Origin: Brachionus rotundiformis
Taxonomy: Eukaryota; Rotifera; Eurotatoria; Ploima; Brachionidae
Assembly (NCBI GenBank): GCA_016802295.1
Contig: JAESIW010000020.1
Coordinates: 1,564,120 to 1,628,119, forward strand
Length of the DNA stretch: 64,000 nucleotides
Direction: 5' to 3'
Shown here piece after piece: positions 12,138 to 24,379 of the stretch. Every line of letters begins with the position of its first letter. Position 1 is the first letter of the stretch. The notes under the pieces are model-generated. The model saw only the letters and a list, made by a program, of their open reading frames with translations. It made no database searches and had not been told where the DNA came from. The position numbers and the translations under genes are program-made.

Positions 12138-14007
12138 ATGTTGTGTAACAGTGGGAATAATGCAGTAAGACTACTGTCTTCGTTCCAAAATAAAATCTAC
12201 GTACCAAGAGCATTATTGACTCAGGCTACCAACAATAATTTAGTTAGTTATCTTTTGATTTTAAAATAAAAATTGACTTTTTAAGCAAGTTTTTTATAAA
12301 ATTTTTTTTAATATGTAAGAAGGGTACAAACCCACAATTAAAAATCAAAGAAAATGACTCAAAATCTCAAAAATGCCTGACTATGGAAACTTTAAGTTCG
12401 ACAGTAAAAAATGTTCAGTATGCGGTACGAGGTAAAGTTGTCATTCGCGCAGGTGAACTAGAAAAAGAACTACAAAATGTAATAATTCATTTAATAAGAC
12501 CAGTATATTTTATGAAAAAAATTTTCAAAATAAAAATCATTTTAGGGTGTTTCTAAACCTTTTGAGAGAGTAATTCGAGCAAATATTGGAGACTGCCATG
12601 CCACTGGTCAGAAGCCTATTACTTTTTTGAGACAAGTAATGGCTATATGTGCTTATCCAGATCTGTTAACAAGTGATCAATTTCCTGAAGATGCCAAACA
12701 AAAAGCAAAAGAATTATTGAATGCTTGTGGTGGAGGAAGTGTTGGAGCTTACACGGACAGTGCAGGTTTGGAAATAGTCAGGAAGCATATTGCAGAATTT
12801 ATAACTAACAGAGATGGAGGTATCTCATGCGATCAAGATAACATATTTTTGACAACTGGTGCAAGTGGTGGAATAAAAATAATGATGGAAATGCTTTTAA
12901 ATGGACAGAATGAGAAGCCTGCGGGATTTATGATACCAATACCACAATATCCTCTTTATTCTGCTACAATTTCTGAATATAATGCTGAACAGATTGGATA
13001 TTATTTGGACGAAGACAACAATTGGAGCTTGAGTATTGACGAACTGGAAAGATCCTATCAAGAATCGTTGAATCGTTGTCAACCAAAAGCAATCTGCATC
13101 ATAAATCCAGGAAATCCAACTGGTCAAGTACTTAGTTTGGAGAATATGCAACAAATAGTAAAATGGGCTTATGAAAAACGACTATTTATCTTGGCTGATG
13201 AGGTAACATCATTTTATTTCAAAAATAGAAAATTTTTTTCGACTCAAAGTTTAACTTGGTCAAATATTAAAAGGTCTATCAAGACAATGTGTATGCTGAA
13301 GGAATGAAGTTTCATTCGTTCAAGAAAGTAGCAGCCGAATTAGGTCATCCATATTCCCAAATAGAGATAGCTTCGTTTTATTCGACAAGCAAAGGCTTTA
13401 TGGGAGAATGTGGTGCTAGGGCTGGTTACTTTGAAGTAGTAAACATGGATGCTGATGTTAAGGCTGAATTGAAAAAGCTATCATCAGCCCAATTGTGTAG
13501 TTCAGTATTAGGCCAAGTTTGTATGGATACAATTGTCAGTCCACCCAAACCAGGTGAACCGTCTTATGAGTTGTTCATGAAAGAAAAAGAGCTAGTTTTG
13601 AGCAGCTTGAAGGAAAAAGCACAACTTGTGACTGAATTGTTGAACAGAATTGAAGGTGTAAAATGTAACCCAGTCCAAGGAGCTATGTACGCTTTTCCTC
13701 AAATAGCCATTCCACCAAGAGCTATTCAACATGCCAAGGTAATTTGGAACTAAAATTTTGACATAAAACAAATTGATTTAATTTAAAAATCAAATAAATA
13801 AAGGAGAACGGCATGGAACCGGACATGTTTTATTGCTTGGAGTTAATTGACAAGACTGGCATTTGTGTCGTTCCAGGTTCAGGTTTTCATCAAAAACCAG
13901 GAACCTATCATTTTAGAACCACCATTTTACCACCAACCGACCAAATTAAATCACTTTTGTCAAAGTTTGAGAAATTTCATTCGAGTTTCTTGAAACAATG
14001 GTTTTAA
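12138..14007 (+). CDS. GPT: Alanine aminotransferase, probably mitochondrial (copy A)
   Basis: PLP enzyme interconverting alanine + 2-oxoglutarate and pyruvate + glutamate. Exons: 12138-12242, 12320-12478, 12546-13202, 13274-13738, 13804-14007 (529 residues; human GPT2 has 523). The first exon encodes a 35-residue leader with Arg and Lys, many Ser/Asn/Leu and no acidic residue, typical of a mitochondrial presequence. The mature start is VKNVQYAVRG. Family marks: GQKPITFLRQV, TTGASGG, PIPQYPLYSA, INPGNPTGQV, LADE/VYQDNVY across intron 3, and FYSTSKGFMGECG with the Schiff-base Lys. The first exon was found because the second has an open frame upstream but no suitable ATG except one at 12383, which would lose the conserved lead-in shared with copy B. 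Copy B (47100-48771) is nearly identical from exon 3 on, introns included. Confidence 0.92.
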
Positions 14008-16459
14008 AGCGGTTATTTTATTTCCTTAATCCTAAACTGTTAATTTTTAGTAAAATTTATTTTTATAGAATTCTTTTTTAGATTGATTTCTGAATCCTCA
14101 ATTATATTATGTTCTAAAATCAATTAATCTAAAAAAGTTTTATGTTCAATCATTAGAGAAAAAATTCAATTTTAATTAATTTCTGAAGAAGACCATAAGA
14201 AAATTATTTCAAAATATTCTCGTAACTAAAATCACTATTTAATTTGTTAAATATTATAAATTAAACATTAAAAAAATTAACAAGTGTTTTTACTTCCTGC
14301 TTGCGTAATATTTTTAATCTCTGAAAAATATCATTCAAACTAAGCAATTTTTAAGGTTTTTTTATCCCATTGTGTATTAATTTATTTCCTTACCATTTAT
14401 TTATCATTTGATGAAATGAATGAATACAATTCTTTATTATGACAATATTTTAAAAATTAAAATCCCATACAAGGTCTTTATAAAATTTCCTCAACATTGA
14501 GCTTTAAATCTTCAAACTAATGAAAAAGAATGACGCATAGGTATTATAAAAATAAAATTGCGTAAATTTAAATAAAATTTCAAATAAAATAGAGAAATAT
14601 TAAATATCAAGCGTCATCAATCTATTTTATTTAAACGCCTTGTAGAATATATTGAAGATGATTCTTTTAAATTTTATTAATTGATATTTGTTTTTAAATA
14701 AAGCTAGATTTGGAATTAAGATTGATTTTTAAATTTTGTTTATTTTGTTTCATACGAATTAAATAGAGGTTAGTTCTTTTAAAAAGTTTTTTAGGAAATG
14801 GTTTGTCTTTTTTGATTTTTAATTTTGTTTTTCCATAATCCAGAAATTTGATCAAATAGGAACTTGATTTAATTGATTTAATTACCTTTTAATTAAATAT
14901 AATGAGCTAATTAATTTATTAAAAAAAATAACATCAAGTCCAAATCTGAATTATTATGAGCCAATTTGACTAGAAAAATAAATTATATTATTTTCCATTT
15001 TTCAAAATGCTGTAGGCTTTTTTTATGATATAATTTTAATTATCGAATTTGTCATAGATCTACTAATTTTATCCATAAATTTTAGAATTAATTTGAAGGA
15101 AAAAATTGTGTAAATAAAAATGTGATGATTAAGTAATTTACATTTCAATTCTTTTCAAAGCATGTATAAAGAGATAAATTAATTTCCTAGTTTATAAAAT
15201 AAATAATCGAACTATGAAACACGGTTTGATATTCATGACACGTTACAATTCCTTTATCAACCCAGGTACTAAATTAAACAAATTGATTATTAAATTTTAA
15301 TTATTTTTTATAATCAAATAAACAGGCTTCTTCTCATTTTCTTTTTGTAAGCTTATTTAGATGGAATCTTATTCCGTTTTGCTTAATCAGATTCTCCAAA
15401 TCCAATTTCATTTCAAGTCTTTAAATATAAATTAGTATTAACAAATTATTATAAGAGAATATTTTTTTGAATATGAATTTTGAAAATCGAATAATCTAGG
15501 AACATCAGATTTAAGCTTTTGATGTTTTTTTAATAAACAGTTAGGAATTTTGTCATAATATTAGGTTTAACTAAAAGCCTTAATTAACAGGTTTTTCACT
15601 AGCGAGCTTGATAATATTTTTTAATATTTTATTAATTATAGTATGAGTGCTTTTAAAGATCTCTAAATATTTAGCTTTTCTTAAAGTATGGACTGATATA
15701 ACTAAAAATTTTAATACTTTTGATTGAAATTTAATATTTTCATTTTGATAAAATTTGCTTCCTTCCTGGTAAATTTGTGCCGAGCATTGTATTCAAAATA
15801 AAAGAATAATAATTTTTAATTACGTTATTTCAGATAGAGACTTCATATCATTGAATTAACACAATAAGCACCAAACATTTTTCTCAATAACCAGAAATTA
15901 ATTAGACAAGAAATTGTTACCAGCAAAAATTAAAAATAAAAATTACTAAACCTTAGGTAAAAAAATTGATTAAATCATTATAAAATCAAGCTAGTTGCGT
16001 TTTATCTCAATAATTATCTAATTTGAGTAGATTTTGAGAATTTTAAAATACTCAAATTTTGCTTAAAAGCCGTTCATATTTAGTCTATTTTAATCGCATG
16101 TTTTCGCTTTAATTAAAATAGTTGCTTAGAATAATTCAACTGATTTTATCAAGTCCAATTTATTATCATTATTAGCTAATTTTTTTGAAAGAAAACAAAA
16201 TTACTGATATGAATATTTTTTAATATTACAATATTGATTTTTTTTCGCGAGCAGGTATCTAAATTTAATTAAAATTAATTTTGAATTTTCTTCCTAAATC
16301 AGACACCAAAACCTCCTTCCTTGAGCTGTGACTCTGAATAAAAATGGATATATTTTTATTTTAAAAATTTATTTTTATCTTAAATGTTTAAATTTTAGAC
16401 AAATCCTCATCAAGCTTTGAAACCCTATTGATGTCAACTTTTTGAGATTTTTTATATCG
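14008..16459. other. Intergenic AT-rich sequence
   Basis: About 2.45 kb without a supported gene. A possible 5'-UTR exon boundary of the next gene lies near 16398 (TTTTAG followed by less AT-rich sequence). Confidence 0.5.
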
Positions 16460-17459
16460 ATGAAATCTCAGATAGAAATCAGACCGAATACCAATTTATC
16501 AAATGGAATTCATCAAACACCCGTTAGTAATGGAAGCCTACACTCGAATGTAGTTGTTACACAACGAAAGGCTGCCGTTCATGATTTGACCCAAAGCATA
16601 ATAGATGAGTGTCAAAAAGTAAAAAAAAATTATTAGGCAAATGTTTGATGTTTTATCTATTTTTTAATTTTAGTTAATGATGGAAAGTCACAAATTTTTG
16701 TCCAAGTATCACAATAATTTGCTTGTATTATCGAATGATAGTCTGGGCGATGTCATTAGTCCAGACGAATTAAAAACCCAAAGGACTCAAAATTACATAT
16801 TTTTTAAATCAGCGCTGGAAAAACTAATTCCACAAATAGACCAGTACGAACTTTAAATTTTAAAGTAAATCCTAATAGACATGTTTTTAATTTTAAGAGT
16901 TAATTTTAACGATAATGAGCTTTATCGGTACATTCAGCAAATAATTGCTTATCTTGAATATATAAAACTAGAGTTTATCAGGCATTTTTATATTCAAAAA
17001 TCGTTCTCTATGCAATGTAAAAAAAATAAATTTTTTTTATTTTAATTAGTTAATTTTTGCTTTAATTAGCTGAGCAAATGAATGAGCTATCGAGTAAAAG
17101 TAACGAAAACATCTCCAATATTGACATAAGCAAGCACAGAGAACTTTTAGATTTGCAATCGTAAGAATTGATGAAATATTTTATTTAAAATTTTCTAAAT
17201 TTTGATTATTTTATTTAAGAGATATCAATGAAATAGATTGTTTAATAAATAAAATGTCTCAAAAATATTACATTTTTGTGCCTGATATTGGTATATTTAA
17301 TAAAAAGTTATCTTTTTGATATATTTAAATTAATTTTTATTAGATGATGTAAAAACTTGGAACAAAAAAGGCGAATCTGGTGGAGACAAATTGAGTTCAT
17401 TTAACTTGTTAAGCAGATTTAAATTTATCTGTTGTTTTTGTTCGCCAAAATATATATAA
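16460..17459 (+). CDS. Unrecognised protein with Cys-rich C-terminal tail
   Basis: I do not recognise this protein. Six exons join in a consistent frame: 16460-16618, 16674-16843, 16898-17016, 17070-17160, 17220-17290, 17344-17459 (241 residues). The N-terminal 40 residues are polar and probably disordered; the middle (about 45-200) is rich in Leu, Ile, Lys and Glu and looks mostly helical; no signal peptide or membrane helix is seen. It ends FKFICCFCSPKYI: three cysteines beside aromatic and basic residues, a pattern often used for S-acylation, which is inference here. The consistent splice phases at five junctions make it a real gene. The second in-frame ATG-proximal TTG at 16442 was not used because ATG at 16460 is the first true ATG. 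It stands alone between two gene-poor stretches. Confidence 0.7.
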
Positions 17460-20099
17460 ATTTTCCCATTTTCCTTGAATTACGCTCAAGAAATCAAAAT
17501 TTTTTAACAAGTGAGTTAAGTAAGCTCTAGGTTAACTCTAACCGGATTTTTACCGAGTTATGCTTATAAATCAACAAAAAGCTTTAATTTTTTATATTAT
17601 ATTTTAAAAAATTTTGTTTATAGATAAATAAATAAATTAATAATAAATTAGAATATTTTTATTGACAGATTAAGCTTCCTAATCTTTGCTTCCTTCGTTC
17701 AAAAACGTTTTAAAAAAATTAGATTAATTTTATTTAGGAAAAATTTCGATATTTATAAATGGTCTTAAGATCGTTAATAGTACATTAATAATTAATAAAT
17801 TAATAATTAAAATCGATGTGATTAAATTATCTGAAAATTTGCTTCTAGTTATAAAGAATTCAATTATCTTTTTTTTTAATTTAATATCTAAATATTATAA
17901 TTGCCTGTAATTACACACATTTGCCAAATCTGTTTTTATCTATCTTTTAATTCTATAAATAAATCTTATTATTTTTTAAAAAATAATAATTTTAATTTTC
18001 TTCAATTATCTGTAGACATTAACCTTATAGTACATCGGTCTACATTCTTCGCTTAGCTAACTTACCTTGATTATATTTCCATTTATAATTGAATCCAATT
18101 CAGAATTTTAATGTAGAAACTTCAGGTTGGGCATTTCTATATTTAGAAATAGAGCCAGCTTCATGGAAAAATTCAAATTCTGTTCATCTGCCACTATTCT
18201 TTAAAGTTGATTCCATGATTTCCTGTTTGAGAAAGCTACCCATGAAAAAATTCTTGAGGATTATAAAAGAAAAACGGAGTTCCGGATTCAGGTTCAGTAA
18301 AAGAATTCTTGCTAATTCTCATTTTTATTCGGATAAAATCAGATAGTTTAAGGTTTTATCTAGGAACCTTAAGTAAAATTCCTAGTAAAACTGAAATTTT
18401 AAATCCTGATTGAACTTTCAAGTCCTATAAAGGTATTTAAATGAAATAAATGATAAGAATTTTAATTATTAATAAAATAGGAACTTGAATGAACTTTAGT
18501 TTGGAGTTTGTAGGCTAATTTAAGAAATTAGGATATTTTTTTCCATTTTACTTATCAAAAAATTATTCTTTTTGATTTACAGCCTCGGAAAAATGTAAAA
18601 GAATTGATTTAAAAATTCGAAAACAAATAAAATGGTTATAATCGATTTAAATAGTATTTGGAAGCTGCGATTTTATCACATAAAATATCATAAATCTGAA
18701 ATTTGTAAGGTAAGGTTAAGGATAAGAATAAGTCGATTTAAATTTTGAAAACAATAAATAAGTTTCAGATCCCCTCTTTGTATCATTTTTTTTTTTAATT
18801 CATTTAATTAAAGTTTAAGTCCCATGGACAAATTGAAGTAAAGATTAATAGAAAATTAAATATCTATAGTACAATTAAGTAAAAAATTCAAAAACTATTA
18901 TTTCAGTTTTTTGTATACAAAAAACTGAATTTTTATTTGTTTTTATTTGTTTTTTTTATTTGTTTACACAGAGATTGTTTTTTTGGATATAAAAGGTTGG
19001 AAAATAAAAAAAGGGTATTTTTTTCTTTTTATCTTTCATCAATCCAAAAACTTAAAACCAAACAAAATAATAATTCAATCGGAATCTGAAACCACTCCTT
19101 GTGTGAAATCTCTTTTAAATGTTCAACAGAGGTTACTTTAGTGTTTAGCATTTTGGCATCAATGGCTATGTCATTTTCCACTTTTTAACAGACCTACGAT
19201 CTGCCATTTTTGTGACTAGACCCAACTTTTTACCCATTTTTTGATAAGATTATTTAGAGACTAAATGAGAAATTGGAAGGTTTTCAAATTAAGCAGTTTA
19301 AGAGCACCAATTACTCAAAATTAGAATATGTTTAAGAATCAATCTTTTATTTTTTAATTTTTAGAGGAAGTTTTCTGATTATAAATTTTTAAAAGATAAT
19401 TTTATTTTTATGCCGACAGTGATATTTCAAATTGTAGAGAAAAAAAAAAACTTCCAAATTAGTGCTTTTATTATTTCTTATGCTCTCTAATATTTGTAAA
19501 ATTCAATTAATAAAAAATTTTAGATATATAAAATAATTAATTTCTAACTTTTTGCGACATACTGTATAATCAATAAAAAAAAAAGAACGATTCAAAATAT
19601 TTTATTACAAGATTTTGATAAATTTTTTATATAACTAAATATTATTTGATTGAGACTTTTATTTTATTTTTTCCTAATAATTACCACAACTCTAATAAAT
19701 TATAATAATACTAATAATTAATTTAAACTATCATTTAAAACCTTTGCTTTGTTTAAAATCGTTTAAAACTATTTAAAAGTCTACTTTTAAATTTGTTTTA
19801 ATTATAAACAATTTGTTCAACTAATTCAATTAATAAAAGTTTTTTGATGAGTTAATTTTCTGATATTCCTTTACTTCTTTTAATCAATACATTTTATTAT
19901 TTTTGAATTCCAACAAAGTTTTATCATTGAATACATTTTTATCTATTTTCTTTTTTAAATTTATTTCTTTCATAATTTTTTTTCATATTTTTCTTTATCA
20001 ATTTTTTTCTTGATGCTACCATTTAATTTTTTCTAAATAAAAAAAATATTTTTTTTTGAAAAAAAAAACAAATTCCACAATCTAATTTTGGTATGTAAA
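17460..20099. other. Intergenic AT-rich sequence
   Basis: About 2.6 kb. Two open stretches (18089-18346 and 18947-19141) have non-ATG starts, low-complexity composition and no domain, and are not called. Confidence 0.5.
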
Positions 20100-20830
20100 A
20101 TGTTAAAGACATCTAAACGGATGCTCACTGAGCAAAGGGTACTACCAGCTCTAAATAAATACAGAACAATTCTTGTTGGCGATCCATACTGCGGAAAATC
20201 CAGTTATATACAGCTTTTGGCCAAAAAAGAAAAAGAGTCAGGGGTACCTATAATTGTGTCCGATGACCAGAATGAATTTGAATTTTCGGTCGGATCATCA
20301 AACCGTGCAATTTTTATTGTTTACGACACTGCTAGTATGCAAAATTAATTAATATAAGATAAAGTTGATTTTAAGTTTTAAAAGATCAAGAAAGGTACAG
20401 AAGTCTAACCCAGAGTTATTATAGAAGAATAGAATGCGCTTTATTATTGTTTAACAAACACAATGAAGATTCTCTTTTGAATTTGAGCAAATGGTACACT
20501 GATATCATGAATTACTCAAAAAATCGAGATAGAAACTTTTCAATTGTTATTGTTTGTCTCATTACAAAAGATGTTAATGATTTAAATGAAGAATATAAAC
20601 TCAAAATAAGCTCAATTGTTGAAAAATTTCAAAAAGAAAAAGACTTTGTTGTAGGTTCATGTGAAATCGACTTGAATAAACCGACCAATTTAAAAGAACC
20701 TTTTGAAATAATTCGTGAGCATTTTTATGAGTCGAAATTCTTAATTTCTGAAAGTCAATTAATGTATAATTCAAATTTACAAGTTAAAATTCAAAAAAAA
20801 ACTCAAAATAAAATAAGAAAATGTTGTTAA
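20100..20830 (+). CDS. Divergent Rab-like small GTPase
   Basis: Rab-family fold, probably a membrane-traffic protein. Two exons, 20100-20334 and 20385-20830, give 226 residues. The P-loop is intact (GDPYCGKSS, near residue 29). The switch II region reads YDTANQERYRSLTQSYYRR: this is the Rab DTAGQE signature, but its Gly is Asn and the usual Trp before it is Tyr. The guanine-specificity NKxD motif reads ITKD, so its Asn and Lys are lost, and the SAK motif reads SCE. Switch I has no clear Thr. The C terminus is RKCC, a normal Rab geranylgeranylation signal. The intron sits inside the DTA codon run and splices in frame. Membrane attachment therefore looks kept while nucleotide binding may be altered. 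Which Rab subfamily it came from cannot be told by eye. Confidence 0.82.
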
Positions 20831-23800
20831 ATTTATTATTTAAGCTTTTACTCATTTAAAATTAAAAATATAGTTTTTAAATAGCAGATATTTTATTTTA
20901 TGAAAATTAACATCATTATTTCATGATTATTTTATTTATTTTATGGAGGTTTTAAATTCAAAGCTTAGTTGATTTCCAGAATTTTCCTACAAAATCTCTT
21001 AATTAAAAAAAAGGTTTCAAGAATAATTTATAGTTAAATAAATAAATATTTTTAGTTTATTATAGAGATTTCTAAATAATAATCTCAAATAAATGTTATA
21101 GTTCTAAATAACAATATATCACAAATATTACTTTAATATTAAGTAAAATAGTAGAGAATTCCAAAAAAAAAATTTAAATTTTAAAAATTCCTGGTAACTA
21201 GAGAAGGAAATTGAATTCAAATGATTGATAAAATTTCAAAATTAACAAAAATAGATCGTTTTTTATTTTTAAATTTTTTTTGTTCTAACCTTTATCTTGG
21301 GATCAATTTTTATTCAATTCGAATACAAACATAAATATATTTTAAAAATTATCATTTCAAATAAATTCAAGAGGCCAATGATTAGATAAAATAATTTTTA
21401 CTTAATAAATTAATCAGGCTAACTTATCTAATTGAATATTCGTAATTAACAGCCATTTAGGCCACTCTTAGATTTATCAGTTTATAAGTTTTTTATCTTA
21501 AATTAAAAACCAATTTTTTCAAAATTAATTAATCTTTATTCGAAGTCTATCAATCTTTAAAAAAATGTACACTAAAAAATTTGAAAATGTAATCAACGTG
21601 ACAAAAATGTTCTTTATTACATAATCTTACATAACATTTTGTTCAAACTTAAATTATTCTTTTCTTTATTAACTTGGATTCTTAATTTTTATAATTTTGA
21701 ACAAATTTTTAAGATATTCTAGCTGAAATGTAGTCAAGTTCTGATTTTTTTAAGATTAATAAATGTTTGAATTTAGAATTATCCGAAAGACTTTTAAATA
21801 AATAAAGATTCGTATTTTTTTTTTAATTTAAAAAAATTTGCTATCTTTATCGTGAATTGTTTTTTTTCTTCAAATTTTAAGATAAAATTGTAAAAACCTT
21901 TCTCTGCAAAACTCAAGATTTGATAGTTTTTATCATTTATGCTGTTATTAGTCTACACTTAAAGACATAATTGAAAAATCGATATTAATGCTTAGTAGAC
22001 AAAATTTTTGTTTTATGACATGGAAAGTTATTTGGAAACCTTCTTATTAAAAATTCAAATATTTAAATCTTCTTTCATTTTTTTAAGATAAGCTAAATTA
22101 CCATGGAACCATGGAATCAGTAGAATTTTACCTAATAATTGATTTCGCTTTTTTAATTATTATGCAAATTAATACAAATTAATGAAAAAAATTTTAAACT
22201 ACGCAATTTTTCGCTCCAATATGGAAAGATTAATTCTAGTGTTATCAATGATGTAATAAATTTTACTTTTTTGTTTTTTATGTTCACGGAAGCTTAAGGT
22301 TTTTTTTTAAAGCCAATTTATCATGATGGTCTTAATGCGCTGGTCTTATTCACTCATTTATGTGATTTTGGCATATGAATTTCAAAGAAAAAGCATAAGC
22401 AAGTATTTATTTTACATAATTTTTTACTTAATAGAAAGACAGCGTTTTGAAAAAAGACTAAAATAAAATTCATATGAATTGAATTTTTTATCATAGTTTT
22501 TAATTGTTTTTATGATCCAAATAGTTGGACTTGACATTCAAAGTATAGTTTTACGATTAAATATTGTTAGCCAAGTAGTCCAGATTAATTGGAAATAAAT
22601 TTTATTTTTATAACTACAAAATTAGAACTTGAACACAAGAGCTATGCCAAACATGCGCAGAGATTCTTAATTAATAGTGGTCATAAAATAAGTAAAAGAA
22701 AAATGACGTAGAATTTAACAAGAAAATATTTTAATTAGGATGGTAAGTTTATTTTAGAATGTTGTTTTAAAAATTCGCTTTTCGTTTAGATCGAGCTCTC
22801 TTTCTTTATTTTGAAAATAAAACTTTTGTTTAAGTAGTGTTTAGATATTTAAAATTATCTATGCTAATTTAAATGGTAAGTTTTAATCACTAATGGGTTG
22901 ATTAAATGCTCTGGGTTAAGTTATTTTTAGGCATTTTGGTCCAATTTTATTAAATGTTGTCTTTGCATTAAGAGTCACGCTTAACATTAATTTTTCGATT
23001 TGTTGCTCAGCTCCCAAAATATATATATTATCAATTACTTATTTATTATTTATTTAGCCATGAACAGCTTTTAGACATGTTTGAAATTTTTGATAAATTT
23101 AATCTAGTTGAGTGAATTAAGTTTTATAATCATACCAAAATTATTTTTGGAAATGATTTTATCAGTTTTAATTTTAAATAAAAAATAAAGTAGATTTCAT
23201 AGCAATTTTTATTATAATAGACAAATATTGGATATAGAGAATATTTTTTAATAATTTAATAATACATAAATGAATAATAATAAAAAAAATTATGATTGGA
23301 AAAGCAGTGCTATTATTATGTTTCTTTCAAGTAATGAAAAATGTTTTTTCTTTTAATGCGACTAAAAATAATGTTAATGTTTTTTGTTTAATTATTTTAT
23401 TTTGAAAATTTAATTGATTTTAATAATCAATCCAAATAGATGAAAACTTTACTTCAGAATTTCATTGAATCGTTTAATTTTTTCTTCGTATTTTTTATTA
23501 ATTGAGCCTGATTAAGAAATACTAGTTCATAAAATCTTCTCGGAGACAACCATTTAGCCTTACATGTGATTTTATTCTTATTTTATTAAAAAACTAACCA
23601 TTTGTAATTAATTGATTTAATTAATTGAAATCTTAATTTCTGATAATTTTTTTCTTCAAAATTTTTGCAAACGTTATCAGATAGATAAGAAAATTAGAAT
23701 TCGATTATATTTTCTCCTTATGGTTTATGGTGCTCGTAGGGATAAAATAACGGTGAAGTAAATATCTAGAATATGGAAAAATATTATGCAAACAAGAAGT

Positions 23801-24379
23801 ATATTATTTAAAGTCTTGAAATCGATGTCGAAAATGAAAAATCGATAAATTTTAGTTTGATTAAATTGTGCTAAAATAATTAAAGCTTAGAATAATTTAT
23901 AATTTTTATTTTAAATTAAAATTAATTATTTAATTATTGAGCTTTGAATCTCGGCTTTTTTGGTTCCAAGTTGCGTGTTGAAAAGATAAAAAAAACACCT
24001 TTTAGGTAAACTGTTTCGCGTGTTCAAAATTTTATAAATTATGAATTGAAAAGTTTAAGTCATGTAGCTTAATGTGATTTTTATTCGTCAAGAATTTGGT
24101 TAGAAACTTGAGAATAAAATTATTATATAATGCAAGAAATCAAATCAACTTTATTTTTTATTAATGTATACTTAATTTAAAAAACAAAACTACCAATCTA
24201 TTAGAGAAGAAAATTGAATCTTAAATTTTAAATTTATCAGTTTCTATTTATCACACGCAATGTTTTAATTTATTTTTGGTCATATGAATACCATGTTAAA
24301 AACTGTTTTGTTTAAGTATTAAGTTTAGATATAATTAACTCTTAGTTAGCTGAGAAAACTAGAAAAAAAAGTCTAAAAA
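20831..24379. other. Long gene-free AT-rich stretch
   Basis: About 3.5 kb between the Rab-like gene and the clathrin-adaptor gene. I see no open frame above noise, no tandem repeat and no element ends. The last few hundred bases should hold the adaptor promoter. Confidence 0.5.

Noticed and set aside
12383..12478. ALT copy A starting at the ATG at 12383
   Set aside because: The frame is open and similar to copy B upstream of this ATG, and a leader exon at 12138-12242 splices in frame.
18089..19141. Two open frames of 85 and 64 codons
   Set aside because: They lack good starts, domain signals and splice context, and their composition matches AT-rich noise.
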